From Cryptomeria japonica (Eukaryota > Streptophyta > Pinopsida > Cupressales > Cupressaceae): a stretch of 64,000 nt of DNA. The notes beneath the pieces were generated by a model, which had not been told where the DNA came from, searched no databases, and saw only the letters and a list, made by a program, of their open reading frames with translations. This document shows, one piece after another, positions 34,020 through 46,622 of this stretch. The translations under genes and the position numbers were made by a program. How positions within the stretch are numbered: the first letter of the stretch is position 1; the number at the start of each line of letters is the position of its first letter. Location: positions 268,562,425 to 268,626,424 of the forward strand of contig NC_081415.1 in assembly GCF_030272615.1 (NCBI RefSeq). Direction: 5' to 3'.

Positions 34020-35991
34020 ATGCAAAGATTAATTAAAAATTACAATAACAATAAAGTAGTAGAGCATAAGCCTCAGTCAAGGAACATTTCTTCAAAGGGG
34101 TACTGCAATTCTATTACTCTCCTCAGACATGAAACATGCTCAAACAAGATAGCATTAGGATCATCCAATAACTCTCAAGAAGAAGCCATAAATTTTGAAT
34201 TTCATCCTCAATGGGTCTTTGAAAACAGGAGCTGGGTGGACAAATGTAGGAATTTGTTTGGGCAAGGTAATCAACAACTATTAAAATTAAAATCAAATAG
34301 ACTCCATGCAGAAGGAGATGGGATAAGAAACCATCGGGCCCTACCAAACCCTAACTCAGAATGGTAGACAATCAAATCAAAGAAAAGAAAGAAATTGGAG
34401 AGGTAGAATCAAATTCTTCACCCCTCGGTTTAGAGCCTAAAAAATGAGAGGGGTTTTCCCTATCTAGGAAGAAACTTTGGCGGCTCTAGGGAAAAACCAA
34501 AAGTAGCAGTTCTTGTTAGTGGAAATAATAGGTTCAACACTCTCAAGCAGAATCGGGAAAATCTCAAAGAGTATAACAAATATATCCCTCTGGCTTGAAG
34601 GAATAATAACATGGATAACAAACATTTAAAGAGCAATGCAGGGTTTATGGAAAAGCCAAGGTCAAACCCTGTCAAGTAGAAGAATTTGAATAATTATAAG
34701 AAAAGAGACAAGAGACAACAGGAAAGTACAGAATTAGAGGGGCGATGCAAAGGCTTTCATCATTCAAAACAAAATTATGGAAGTCCAATGGAATCACTGT
34801 TGAAAGTTTGAGCTATTTCCAAAATGGAGAGGCTCAAGGCAAACCACTCATAGCATTGTGGAATGGTGGAATCACACATTCCCTAAATAGGTAATTATCT
34901 CAATCTTTCCTAGTGATTTTATGTATATTACATGTATTATCGAGGCATTGAAATTGGAATTTCTCTTTGGTCATCCGATTATATTTAAGGGTTATAATTT
35001 TTTGTTCTTAGACTGGTATAATAATTTTGATCCATTTACCTATAAGTTTATTAACAACCCTAGATGGATTAAAATTCCTTATTTACCTGCAAAACTATTG
35101 CATTTTGATCCTTTAGTATAAATTGGTAATGCCTTAGGTTTTTTTATTGGAGTAGAGGAAAATTATTCTATTTCCACAAAGGTAAATCTCCTAGTGGACA
35201 TGGATTTCAATGCAAAAACTCCAGAGCCTCTAGAATTGATTGCATCACAAGAATCTTATCTCATTAGGGCAAAGTTCCTTTAAGGACCAGTGTCAAATAA
35301 TGTAATCACCCATAATGCAACTGAGAAGAATCATATCAATAACGCAACCCCTAACATAGAAGATGGTATTAATTTAATTGTTAATCAGGAGATAGGAGGA
35401 TTTAAAATAAAAAATCTTAAAACTGCAATAGTTGAACATGTTAAGAGTAAGGAAAGAGCCTATGAGAACAAACTTGTGATGTCTCGGTAAGCTGAAGTAG
35501 AGGTGAGACGGGCAAAAGTCAAGAATACAAACTTCCCTCAGAATAGCTTGGCCAAAGATAAGGTAGTTGAAATAGAGGAGATCCAAGATAAAATAAAGTA
35601 GGATATCATTCTAGAGGAGAGAGAGATTCACGATATGGAGGATGAACAAATCCCTAAAGAGTTAGAAGTAGTTTACAATTTGATGGGATTTAATCACCCC
35701 ATAGAAGAAGAAAATGATTCAAAAGAGGAAGACACCACTGAAGCTGCTAGTGAGAAAAAAAGGTTGATTGAAGAGATACTGGAGTTAGATGTTGAGGAGA
35801 AGATGGAGTTGGAAAAATTAAGTCTTAATACTTCTCCAAATCATGTGGAGGAGATTGAAAGAGGTGTCAAGTTGGGTTTAGAACAAAATTTCCCAAATAA
35901 GGAAACCCTAGATTTTGGGAAGTCTGTCAGGAGAAGGGGTAGGAAATCCTTAAATGAGCTTAGGGAATTGGCTGGGGCAGCAATGGTCTAG
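34020..35991 (+). pseudogene. LINE ORF1
   Basis: Broken into frames at 34020-34367, 34921-35121, 35290-35490 and 35635-35991. The second contains Trp-Ile-Lys-Ile-Pro-Tyr-Leu-Pro-Ala-Lys-Leu-Leu followed by Ile-Gly-Asn-Ala-Leu-Gly, the pattern of the DUF4283-type domain common in plant LINE ORF1. The last part is acidic and helical. It would be the RNA-binding partner of ORF2. No zinc knuckle is visible, which may reflect decay. Confidence 0.65.
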
Positions 35992-36047
35992 GCCAAAATC
36001 ACATATTTACTACAAGTCGGGAAGGAGAAGGGCCTTCCCAAGGAGCA

Positions 36048-39000
36048 ATGAAGATAACATCATGGAATGTTAGGAGCTTAAATACCCCTAACAAACAAGT
36101 TTGTTAAAACGCCACATCGCTACTTTTGGCTCATAAATATTACTACTAGAGGAGACCAAACTGAGAGAAGAAGATTGGAAGCTATATGGAAGAAAGTTAG
36201 GAATATGAAAAGTTGCTACAATTGTAGGAGGTTTAGCAGTGCTATGGGACCCTAGGAAGGTAAGCTTTCAAGAAGTAATTCAAAAATCCCAATGGCAAGG
36301 TGGTTGGGTTAAGAGATTTAGAAATTCCCTTTACTTATTTTTTATTAATATTAACATTTATGGTCCAATTAGCACTATAGGAAAAAGGGAAGTGTGGGTA
36401 GAAGTTAGAGACTTTCATGTCCTAGAATGTGAACAAGATTTATATCTTAGGAGGTGATTTTAATGTCATTTTGGATACAACAAAAAGGTATGGAGGCAAC
36501 CAATCAAAATCTATAGCACAAAGATAATTTAAATTATGGGTAAGGAATAATAGTTTAATAGATGTCAGAATGATTAATGGTAAGTATAAATGGAATAATA
36601 GAAGGCTAGGTAATAATTTTATAGCAGAAAAATTAGATAGGTTCTTGTTTAAAGGAGACCTTGCAGAGTTCAACAACTCCCTGAGCTCCACTATTCTTAC
36701 AATAGTAGGATCAAATCACTTCCCAATGTCTTTGTTAATTAAGGAAGACAACAAACCTAGAAACTGGCCCTTTAAGTTTGAAAGCATATGGTTCCAAGAC
36801 CCAAATTTTCTAGGCTTGGTCGAAAATTGGTGGAAGGAGGAACAAAGCATAGGCTCCAAAATGTTTTGTTTTATAACCAAATTGAAAAAATTAAAACAAA
36901 AAATCTTACAATGGAATAAGAAACATTTTAAAAACATATTTAGTGAAAAGGAATTGATAGAGGCAAAGATAGACAAGTTGAATGAAAATTTTATTAGAGA
37001 TGGGATGGATAATGAAAAAAATTTAAAAGAAAAGGAATTATTACACAAGCATGAAGATATTTTAGCCCAAGAAGAGATCTTCTAGAAATACAAATCCAAA
37101 GAGAATTGGCTTAGTGATGGGGATAGTAATATAATTTTTTTTCATAACAACACTAAGAAAAGAAGAAATATAAACATAATTCATAGAGTCAAAGGCGTTG
37201 GGGGTAAATTAATAGAAGACCCTATAGAAATAGTAGGGGAATTAGTTATGTTCTTCAAAAATATTTTAAACAACTGGGGGTGCTTAGATCTAGGCTCTTA
37301 GCAGCATATGCTAGAAAATATCCCCAAAGTCATGACAAAGGAGGATAATAAGATGCTAACCAACAAGTTTACACTAGAGGAAATTAAAGTGACGGTGCAC
37401 CAACTTCACCCTGAGAAGGCCTTGGGACCGGATGGTTTCCCAGCAGAGTTCTTCCAACAATGCTGGTCTTTTCTAGTAACGGAAATGTGGGAGGCAATAG
37501 AAAATATGAGAGACTTTGGCAGAATCCTCAAAGAAATAAACAATACCTTCATTACACTTATCCCAAAGAAAGAGGATGCAAAAGAGATAGATGATTTTCA
37601 GCCTATATCACTTTGTAACACTATTTATAAAGTTTTGTCAAAAGCTCTAGCTAATAGAATAAAAAAATTCCTTCCTTCTATTATTTTAGAGGATCAAACA
37701 GAGTTTTTCCCTGGCAAGTCCATTTTAGATGGGTAATTATAGCTCAAGAAGTAATACATTCAGTTCAAAAGAATTTGGGACCTAGTATGTTGATAAAATT
37801 AGATATTAAAAAAGCATATGATTAGGTGGATTGGAGGTTTCTTTGCAAATGCATGGAAGCTTTTGGATTTGCTAGGAAATATATAAATCTAATCTTTAAT
37901 TGTATCTCCAATCCTAAATTCTCTTTACTGGTTAATGGTACTCCCAAGGGATACTTTGATATTTTTAGGGAATTAAGACAAGGGGATCCTTTATCTCCCT
38001 TTTTGTTCATCATAGTGGCAAAAGCATTTGGTAGGTCAATGAGTAAAGCACATTCTCTAAGCAAAATTAAACGGATCAAAGTAACATCAGGTATAGGCAA
38101 CATTACACATCAATAATTTGCAGATGACATGATGCTCTTTGGAGTTGGCAACAAATTTGAGGCAAAATAATTCAAATCAATATTACACAATTACTCTAAA
38201 GCCTCAAGATAGGTAGTCAATGCAAAAAAGTCAGAGTTTTTTTTTTTAAATACTAAAGTGAGGGATGAGGAAGAAATGTCATGTCTTAGGATACAAGAAA
38301 GGATAATTTCCCTATAAATATCTAGGGCTTCCCTTGGATAAAGGAAGTAGGGTGAACAAACTCTAGGATCCTATCTCGTCAAAGAAGGAGCATAAAATGG
38401 ATTCTTGGAAAGGGAAGTGGTTATCAAATGCGAGTAGAGCCACTATGCTAAAATCAGTCCTCTTTGCAATCCCCACTTATCAACTGTCATGCCTCCCATT
38501 ATCACAAGGAGAAAAAGAAAAAATGGATTAAAAAAATGAGGACATTCTACTGGCAAGAAATGACAGAGGACAAAAAATTGGCTACCATAAGTTGGGAGAG
38601 TATTTGCAAACCTAGGGATGTAAGTGTGATAGGTCTAAAGAACCTAAGTTGGCAGAGTTTGGATTTAGGAGAAAAACTAGTATGGAAAAGGATTAAAGAA
38701 CCTAATAGGAAGTGGGCCAAGATATTGCAAAATAAATATTTGATAGGTTCAGACCCAAGCAACATTTTCAGAACCCCAAATCCTCCAAAGGGATCTAGGG
38801 TTTGTAACTTCATACTAGACTGTAGAAAATTTATTTTAGAGAAAATATCTTGGGATATTGCAGATGGTAAAAAAGTGAGATTTTGGAGTGATTCTTGGGG
38901 TGGGTAACCAGTATTAGATAATATCCCTGTTAGCCCTAGAATCAAGGAGGTTTTAAGTAACATCTGGGGTAATCACTTAAAAGACTACATTGTAATCCCT

Positions 39001-39210
39001 AGTGGGGACCTGGTCCTAGGATGGAAATAGAAAGAATTAGATTTTGTTCCAATATTTGTAGCAGAAAAAAGAGAATTTAGAGATTTTTTAGCAGAAAGAC
39101 ACATTACTATTAAGCAAGGGGAGGACAAGATAGTTTGGATCAGATCAAATTCAAGTGTATACAAAACCAAAGGATATGCAAAAATAATAAGATCCCATCA
39201 ATAGGATACT
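36048..39210 (+). pseudogene. LINE ORF2: endonuclease and reverse transcriptase
   Basis: Begins Met-Lys-Ile-Thr-Ser-Trp-Asn-Val-Arg-Ser-Leu-Asn, the start of an AP-type endonuclease. Gly-Asp-Phe-Asn-Val (about 36450), Lys-Leu-Asp-Arg-Phe-Leu and Ser-Asn-His-Phe-Pro follow. Reverse transcriptase motifs include Gly-Pro-Asp-Gly-Phe-Pro-Ala-Glu-Phe-Phe, Leu-Ile-Pro-Lys, Pro-Ile-Ser-Leu-Cys-Asn, Leu-Asp-Ile-Lys-Lys-Ala-Tyr-Asp, Arg-Gln-Gly-Asp-Pro-Leu-Ser-Pro, and an intact Phe-Ala-Asp-Asp (38118). The C-terminal part (38464-38907) has the Trp-rich plant L1 tail. Stops such as 37083 and 37736 and several frameshifts make it inactive. Confidence 0.88.
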
Positions 39211-39327
39211 ATTAAGATAGTCTGGATCTGCAGAATGCTTCGCATGGGTTTACTATTATGCAAAAATAATAAGATCCCATCATTAATAAGTTGGCACACA
39301 TGTAAACCCATGCAAAGCATTCTGCAG
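39175..39327 (+). repeat. Direct repeat and 25-bp inverted repeat at the LINE 3' end
   Basis: ATGCAAAAATAATAAGATCC occurs near 39176 and again near 39259. Arms 39228-39252 and 39303-39327 are inverted copies (24 of 25 match) with a 50-nt loop. A second small inversion pairs CATCATTAATA near 39279 with TATTAATGATG near 39341. Confidence 0.85.
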
Positions 39328-39388
39328 AATTAAGCAACACTATTAATGATGGTTAAATAGAATACTCTAGAATTAACGCTCTTCATAA

Positions 39389-39494
39389 ATAAATTTGGTA
39401 TCCTTGATTAGAGACGGTATTGAGAAAATGGAGTCGAACCTTAAATTAGTGTCTACAATTGATAATAGATTGATGTCTTTTAGGAGAGAGATTA
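39389..39494 (+). pseudogene. Unknown reading frame, left part, cut by the tandem array
   Basis: 35 codons open to the insertion point, plus one base of the next codon. The frame continues at 52256 after one copy of GATTA is removed. The residues are charged and helical, with no recognisable domain. A stop lies just upstream at 39386. Confidence 0.55.
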
Positions 39495-40432
39495 TGTTGG
39501 AAACCAATAACACTGAGAGCGGGGGGTGAATCAGTGTTATACCATAATAATAAGTTTTAGCCTTATTAAAACATGCATACACCAACTGGTATACCAGTAT
39601 AAACATAATTGAAAGAAGTAAAGCAACTAATAAGCCAATCACATAAATGAGAATCATAACACATAGATTTATACGTGGAAAAACTCAATGAGGACAAACC
39701 ATGGTGGGATTTGTGACCCACAATATCAATCTACTGGTCATATGAAGAGATATTACAAAATATGAGGGGCTTGCACTTGCAGGTAGACTTATAGCCTAGA
39801 GCACACTGCTCAATCACAATAGGAGCCTCACTAACTACATAAAATTCCAGAATATAATCCAGAGAAGTATGAACTGCTAAGATAGCATCTTCTATGCTAG
39901 AATACAGTTCCGGTTTAAGCTTTGTCCATTCTAGTCTGAATCCCTAAACCCTTTATCGGAATAACCCTTACAATAATTTCCTCACATACATGATCTCTCT
40001 TATATATTTTGCATTATATTAAATTCGCACATCCATATATGTCTCTTGTCTCTCTATCAAAAATGATCTATCAAACTGTCCTATATACCATATACAAATT
40101 TTACATGCCTTATGTCAGCTTACAAAGATATATACAACATCAAATTACATGTCGGCCATATAACATAAATGCCTAAACATTAAAATCAATTCGCCGATGT
40201 GGGATCCGAGATATGTCGGCCTCCAATATTGATAACCTTTACTAAACCATGTCGGCCTGCATTGTCAGTGACCAAAGAAATACTTTTGTCATGTCGGTGC
40301 CGGTGTCAGTGTAGAATTTGTGAAGTGTCTATCGGTACACCATATAATCAAAACATGAAGTTGGAACACAAAATCATGTTGCCATCAATGACAACATAGT
40401 AAAACCAACCAATAGATTTTCAATTGCCAACA
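39495..40432 (-). repeat. Array LTR A (3'-most)
   Basis: 938 bp. On the minus strand it starts TGTTGGCAATTG at 40432 and ends GTTTCCAACA at 39495. TATA element TATATAAGAGAG (minus) near 39997-40008. A C-rich tract (plus-strand GCGGGGGGTGAATCAG, 39519-39534) lies near the end. Confidence 0.9.
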
Positions 40433-40446
40433 ATCTCCCCCTTTGG
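40433..40446 (-). other. Polypurine tract of array copy 2
   Basis: Minus strand CCAAAGGGGGAGAT abuts LTR A. A second tract (plus-strand CTCCCCCTTTGACATC, near 40623) lies about 190 bp inside, as in NA1. Confidence 0.75.
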
Positions 40447-40699
40447 AATTGATGGAAACACTCATGTGAAAAATGGTCAAGGTTTCATCTGCCCGTTTCA
40501 TCTGTCGGTTTCATCCCGCCCTGGTCCTCGTGAGATGAATATGCAAAATACTTCATATCTCCAAAACTCCATAACTCCCCCTAATGTATACAACTCTTTT
40601 TATTCTTTTTCACATCTATACTACTCCCCCTTTGACATCAATACCCCAAAAAAAATATCAAAGAATAAGAACTATACAATGAATATCCCCAAAAATGTC

Positions 40700-43600
40700 T
40701 TACCAGAGCTTGACCAACTTCAACTTTTCTGGATAAGCCTTCTCCAGTAACTCCAGATAAGTATCCCAACCAGTTTTGAATGTGTTGGAAATAGATAAAA
40801 GTCCACTCAATAAGTGTGTAAAATATTCTTTCTCATTTACCTCTGTCGGTGTTGGCTTTCCCACCATATCCATGCATTCTTTCTTGTGTACATAGAGTGA
40901 ATCCAATCGTGGACTCACCAAGCCTCTCAGACTTCTGGCTCTTCTAATTATTTTGTCTCTTTCCTTCTCAAGAGCAGAAATTTGGTTCTCCAAAATCAAA
41001 ATTTGACCATCAATTGATGTAGTCAATGAAATCAATCCATCAAAAAGAGTTATCTATACTTGCAATTTTCTCTTGAATCTCCTTTATCTTTCTATTTACA
41101 TTTGTTGTAAGTATTTTAGTGTTACAACATACCCTATATATATTTGTACATTGTTTCAAAGAATTTTCTATTACAATTAGCTTCTCCTCAATCTTTTTCT
41201 TCTTTGTTTCAATTACCTGATCAAAAGTAGCTCTCTTAGCCTGAGTAAACCTTTCTAGTGCTTATCGGTTTGATATTTGTTGTAAGGATTGAAAGTCCTT
41301 TGAGATATGTTTAGTGATTACCTTAAGCTTGTCGGATGGGCTCACTTCATTTTCAATCTTACACTCTCGGACCAGTCTATGTAAAATAGTGATTGATTGA
41401 TCTATAATCCCTTTATCTGTAGATCCCTCCATCAGATTTTGTGCTGCCATCATCATCAGTTCAGTTGGACTCATCTCTGTGATGTTTTTCTTTTCTACCT
41501 TAGAATTGTCAATTGACAATAATGATGGATCAACAACCAGTACCCTGTCAAATTCCCCTATTTTCTCCTCTGAAGTTTTATCCTTTATAACCTCCTCACT
41601 TGTATCCGTGGCTTTGCTACTTGGTGCAATCTATGTAATTGTCGGTTCCTCTATAGGAACAGTAACCTCAACCTGTACATTTGTACCTGGAGGACAATTG
41701 TCCTCAATATTAGTGTCATGTACAATGTTAGCTTGTTCATTCTCTATATTAGTTGGTAACTCAGTATTTGTCTATACATCTGTATTTATCGGGGGCTCAA
41801 TTTCCACTATCTTAATATTTTCAAAACTGAGGGTGAAGTACCCATAATCCCATTTCCTTTTCCTTCAACTGGGGTATCTATAGTGTCTGTCTTTGTTTCT
41901 GGTGAAGTAAATAATCCTCTGTTTTCTACAAAAAATTTAACCCATGCTATTTGAGTCTCCTTTATTATTTCATTTACTCTTCCTAGCATCAGACTAGTTA
42001 TCCTATGTTTGCTATTGAATACTTTTCTAGTCTACCACCTCAAGTCTCTTTTCCATTTCATCAAAAGCTATAGTAACACAGATAGATAATAGTTCTTGAA
42101 TTTTAATGTGTTTATCCTCTTGCATAGCTGATAATCTTCTAGCATCTAACATGTTATATAACTCGGCCAGTATTTGATTTTCTATTTCTATTAAGGCTTT
42201 CTTATAAATGTCCAAGTATAATAGGACTGCTTCCTCTACCTCTCTTTGTTCATCATTCTCTAAGTTTTCATAATAAAATTGAACATTCTTCAACATGCCA
42301 TGTTTAGTGATTTCATCTACCAATTATGCACAAGTTTTAGGTGAAACCTTACTAGAATCAATGTCATTCTTCTTCTTCCTCTTGGCAGTACCAGATGCAG
42401 CTGTCGGTGTAGCTTTAGGTGCTTGCTTCTGTGTTGGTAGCTTGATTGTGACCTTCCTAACTGGTTGCTTCTTAGCTTCTGCCTTTGTTTCCTCCAGTTT
42501 CTTCCTAACAACCCTCTTAAATGCTAATAGTGTGTCATCCTCTGATTCTAATATTGTAGTAATAGGCTCAATATGAACTTCCAGATCCTTCCTCTTTTTG
42601 CCTTTCTCTATGACAACATCAATTAGTTCTTTTATGTCCTTTGAGACCTTCTACACAAATTTGCTTGCTTTTCCTTCCTTTTACTCTCTTTTCTTCTAGT
42701 TGAACTCTGTTTCAACCTCTTGAGTTTTCTGTTTGCAATACCACAAGACTTCTCTGCCTCATCAATTGGTGCATGAATCAACATTTTTGCATAGGCATCA
42801 AGAATTTGTACATCCACCTCATAGCCCATTTCTTCAATCCAGATCCTTTGGGGCTTAACTACTTCCATGAGTGTCTCATCCTTCTTTACCATGAAGCATA
42901 TGTCGGTAGAATATTTTTCTATAGTATGCTCAGGTACCCTTACCCTAGACCTCATATATTTTTGAAATGCCTTAAAATACCCCTATATCTTATCATCTCT
43001 CTTGCTTCCTAATGCAACAATTGACTCTTTCAATTGTCTTCCTACCGGGATGTCAAAAGCCCATTGCTTCTTACCAGAAATGGGTGTATAATTCAAAAAA
43101 TATAGCATCAAGCAAACTAACAAGCTCCCATACCTGAATGTACCCTTCTTCTCACCCTTGATCTTCCCTAAGTTTATTAATAACTCATCAAGCATCCAAC
43201 CGCATAGATCTAATTTTACATTATCTCCTTATTTTGTATGCAACTAAAATACATGAATTGGAAATAGAATTCAGTCGATTTGACTAAGTTATCTTATACC
43301 CGATGATCATGCTACCAAATTTGATGTTTGTGTCGGTGATAGTGCTCACTTTCATGGATCTTTTGTCAAATGTGGCGCCAGTGATCTTACTCATGAAATC
43401 ATTTGAAGCTTTCTTGTCTGGATCTTTCCCTACTGATGGCAAACCAGTGATTGTTTGGATGGCTTCCTTGGTGATTTTGTAAGGTTTTTTCAACCATATA
43501 AACTCCCCATGTACTCTTCTTAGTACATATTTGATTATCTCATCTTGAAACTCCAGAATATTCAAAATGTCTGTAAACCCTAGTTCTTCAATATGTTTAT

Positions 43601-43874
43601 ATGTCAGTTTGATGTTTCTAGAGTCTCCCATTAGCTCACTCATATACATTCCCTTAATCTCTGAAGTTCCTAAGTTCTCGACATGATAGTGAATATATGC
43701 CCTAACATCCTCTACATGCACAACTCCCTCTAAAACGCGATAAAACGCCTTAACTGAATCTTCCAGGGTAGCCACATGTGGATACCACTTGAAACTTGGC
43801 CTGGGGAGGTCCTTGACCTCTACTACAGTCGAGTTTGCAACAAAAATAGGAATAGATGATGATCTCACTTCCAT
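40700..43874 (-). pseudogene. Array copy 2 ORF2 (unknown protein)
   Basis: Homologue of NA1 ORF2. ATG at 43874; the end at 40700 corresponds to Leu-Val-Lys-Leu-Trp before TAA. The N-terminal 196 codons (43284-43874) are open and contain Val-His-Gly-Glu-Phe-Ile-Trp-Leu and Leu-Pro-Ser-Val-Gly-Lys-Asp-Pro-Asp-Lys-Lys, matching NA1. Later fragments (42983-43195, 42632-42955, 42027-42323, 41262-41519, 40700-41035) show the same order of Lys-rich middle and C-terminal coiled coil. Frameshifts and stops differ in position from NA1, so the ancestor had an open frame. Unlike NA1, the tail continues past Ser-Pro-Arg-Leu-Asp with a different ending. Confidence 0.75.
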
Positions 43875-44246
43875 GTTTAAGGATAAATACCTTTTGATTG
43901 CTCTTGATGAAAAACTTCAATAAAATCTTCCAGACAATAGTGAAATCGCTCAAGAAGAAATTTGATTGCTCTGAATTGCCTTTGATCACACTTAGTCGCT
44001 CTTAATCATTCTAAAATCGCTCTGAATGAAGGGTGATTAATAATGAAGTGTATTTGACCTTTTAACCTTCGATAAAAACCCTAATCTTCCATTGACATAA
44101 ATGACTGCCGGTGAAAGATACCGGATCTCACTCAGAACATATCCATGTCGGATAATCATCTCTAATATTTGGAACATTTTTTAGAACCTCTTTCTGGGGA
44201 ATATGGAGCATCTTCATGAATTTTGCCTACCCCTAAGGCATCTTCC

Positions 44247-45361
44247 TTAGTTACTGGATGAGCTCCATGCCAGTGCAGGAGCAACCTCTTTTGCCAGGTA
44301 AGTAACTGGGACATTCCAATCTGATGATTGTTCTTTAGTCTTCCTAACCCATCTCTAAGTATGATCTTGTCGGATTTCACTAACCTTCTCTTTTCCTTTC
44401 TCATTTGATCCTCCATTACTAACCAGTGGATTTCTACTTCTACACAATTTAGCAATATGTCCAACCTCATTATATGCATAACATGTAACATTGTTCTTTT
44501 CAATTGCTTTGCTAAAACCAGTGAAATTGCTTGACCTGCACTGATTAGCCATATGTCCAAATTTTCCACATGCATAGAATTAAACATTCATTCTACAATA
44601 TTTTGTCTTATGACCAACCCTATTGCATTTAGAACATTTACCGAGAGCAGAATCAGGATTCTGATTTGCTCTATTTCTACATTGACTAGCCATGTGACCA
44701 AATCTATTGCAAACAAAACATCTACCATTGAATTAATAAGTATTAAATTGTCTAACCGGTGCCTTATGGTTTTGATCTTCATTAGTAGTATTGGAACTCT
44801 GTCCTTGCTCAAATCCAAGTCAACTGGAATCTCCAATCTGCCTATGTCTCTTCAATAACTCATCAAGTTGTGGCGAGCTGATCTTGAATTTTTCTTTGTA
44901 CTCACTTGTACTAGTTAAATCTTCTTTTAGTATTATCATTTGTCTCTCGAGCTCTTTTTCATTGATTGTACCAAATCAATTCTCAGCATATCATTTTCAT
45001 GAACCAACCTACCACATTCTTCAAATTTTTTCTTCAGGGATACAACAAAATTTTCTTCCTTTTTCTTTCTGTCCTCAATCTCCTTAGACATCCTCATAGT
45101 TATAACTTGCATTTCATTTTTCATAACCATGTTCTCCTGACTCAATTTCTGACATTGTTCCTTAAGTGCATTTTTCTCTTCATCATCCTGATTTTGCAAA
45201 AGTTCCTTCCTCCTAGATTGAATATATGATAGCCTCTCTTGTAGGACAATAATGAATTCCTTAGTAGAATTCAATTCATCTTGCAGCTTTAAGTTCTTCA
45301 ACCTTTCAGCATCATAATCTTCAAGTGCAATCTCAAGTTGCTTCTCCAAAGCCATATTCAT
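44247..45361 (-). pseudogene. Array copy 2 ORF1 (Gag-like)
   Basis: Starts Met-Asn-Met-Ala-Leu-Glu-Lys-Gln-Leu-Glu at 45361, corresponding to NA1 ORF1. The coiled coil (44936-45361) is open. Zinc knuckles are recognisable downstream, including Cys-Phe-Val-Cys-Asn-Arg-Phe-Gly-His, though the frame is broken. In the third knuckle the first Cys is lost, and in the fourth the second Cys is Tyr. The end Ser-Ser-Ser-Ser-Asn-stop matches the NA1 end. Confidence 0.75.
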
Positions 45362-45415
45362 TGATTCTGGTTTTGAGATCTTCCTCAAGCTGTTAAACTT
45401 CCTCTGAGGCACAAG

Positions 45416-45427
45416 GATTTGATACCA
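45416..45427 (-). other. Primer binding site of array copy 2
   Basis: Minus strand TGGTATCAAATC, two bases from LTR B; two mismatches to the usual TGGTATCAGAGC. Confidence 0.7.
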
Positions 45428-45429
45428 AT

Positions 45430-46368
45430 TGTTGGAAGCCAATAACACTGAGAGGGGGGGTGAATCAGTGTTATACTAGAATAATAAGTTTTAGCCTTAT
45501 TAAAACATGCATACACCAACCGGTATATCGGTATAAAGAGAATTGAAAGAAGTAAAGCAACTAATAAGCCAATCACATAAATGAGAATCATAACACACAT
45601 ATTTATACATGGAAAACATCAAAGAGGAAAAACCACGTTGGGATCTGTGACCCACAATATCAATCCACTAGCCATATGAAGAGATATTAAAAAATATGAG
45701 GGGCCTGCACTTGTAGGAAGGCTTATAGCCTAGAGCACATTGGTCAATTACAATAGGAGTCTCACTAACTACATAAAATTCCAGACTACAATCCAGAGAA
45801 GTGTGAACTACTAAGATAGAATCTTCTATGCCAGAATACAGTTTCGGTTTAAGCTCTATCTATTCCGAACTGAATCCCTAAACCCTTTACCGGAATAACC
45901 CTTACAATAATTTCCTCACATACATGATCTCTCTTATATATTTCTCATCATATTAAATTCACATATCCACATATTTCTCTTGTCTCTCTATATCAAAAAT
46001 GATCTATCAAATTGTCCTATATACCCTATACAAATTTTACATGCCTTATGTCGGCTTACAAAGATATATACAATATCAAATTACATGTCGGCCAGATAAC
46101 ATAAATTCATAAACATTAAAATCAATTTGCCGATGTTGGATCCAAGATATGTTATCCTTCAATATCGATAACCTTTACTAAACCATGTCGACCTACATTG
46201 TCGATGACCAAAGAAATCCTTCTATCCTGTCGGTGCTGGTGTTGGTGTAGAATCTATGAAGTATCTGTCGGTACACCATAGAATCAAAACATGAAGCCGA
46301 AACACAAAATCATGTCGCCATCAATGACAACATAGTGAAACCAACCAATAGAGTGTCAATTGCCAAAA
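45430..46368 (-). repeat. Array LTR B (shared, middle)
   Basis: 939 bp. It is the 5' LTR of copy 2 and the 3' LTR of copy 3. TATA motif near 45934-45943. Its outer end reads TGCCAAAA in place of TGCCAACA. No target-site duplication is seen at its edges; instead primer site and polypurine tract border it directly. Confidence 0.9.
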
Positions 46369-46386
46369 ATCTCTCCCTTTGGAATT
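46369..46386 (-). other. Polypurine tract of array copy 3
   Basis: Minus strand AATTCCAAAGGGAGAGAT next to LTR B. A second tract lies near 46545-46560. Confidence 0.7.
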
Positions 46387-46622
46387 GATGGTAACAATCA
46401 TTTGATAAATGGTCAAGGTTTCATCTGTCGGTTTCATCTTGCCCTGCTCCCCATGAGCTAAATATGCAAAATACTTAATATCTCCAAAACTCCATAACTC
46501 CCCTTAATGTATACAACTCTTTTTATTCTTTTTCAAATCTATACTACTCCCCCTTTGACATCAATCCCCCAAACAAAATGTCAAAGAATAAGAACTGTAC
46601 AATGAATATCCCCCAAAATGTC

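Larger units (their letters stand above)
34020..39210 (+). mobile_element. L1-type LINE, decayed
   Basis: ORF1 region (34020-35991), then ORF2 with endonuclease, reverse transcriptase and a C-terminal region, in plant L1 order. Many stops and frameshifts. No poly(A) tail is visible at the 3' end, which instead shows a direct repeat and hairpin at 39175-39327. 5' and 3' ends are approximate. Confidence 0.85.
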
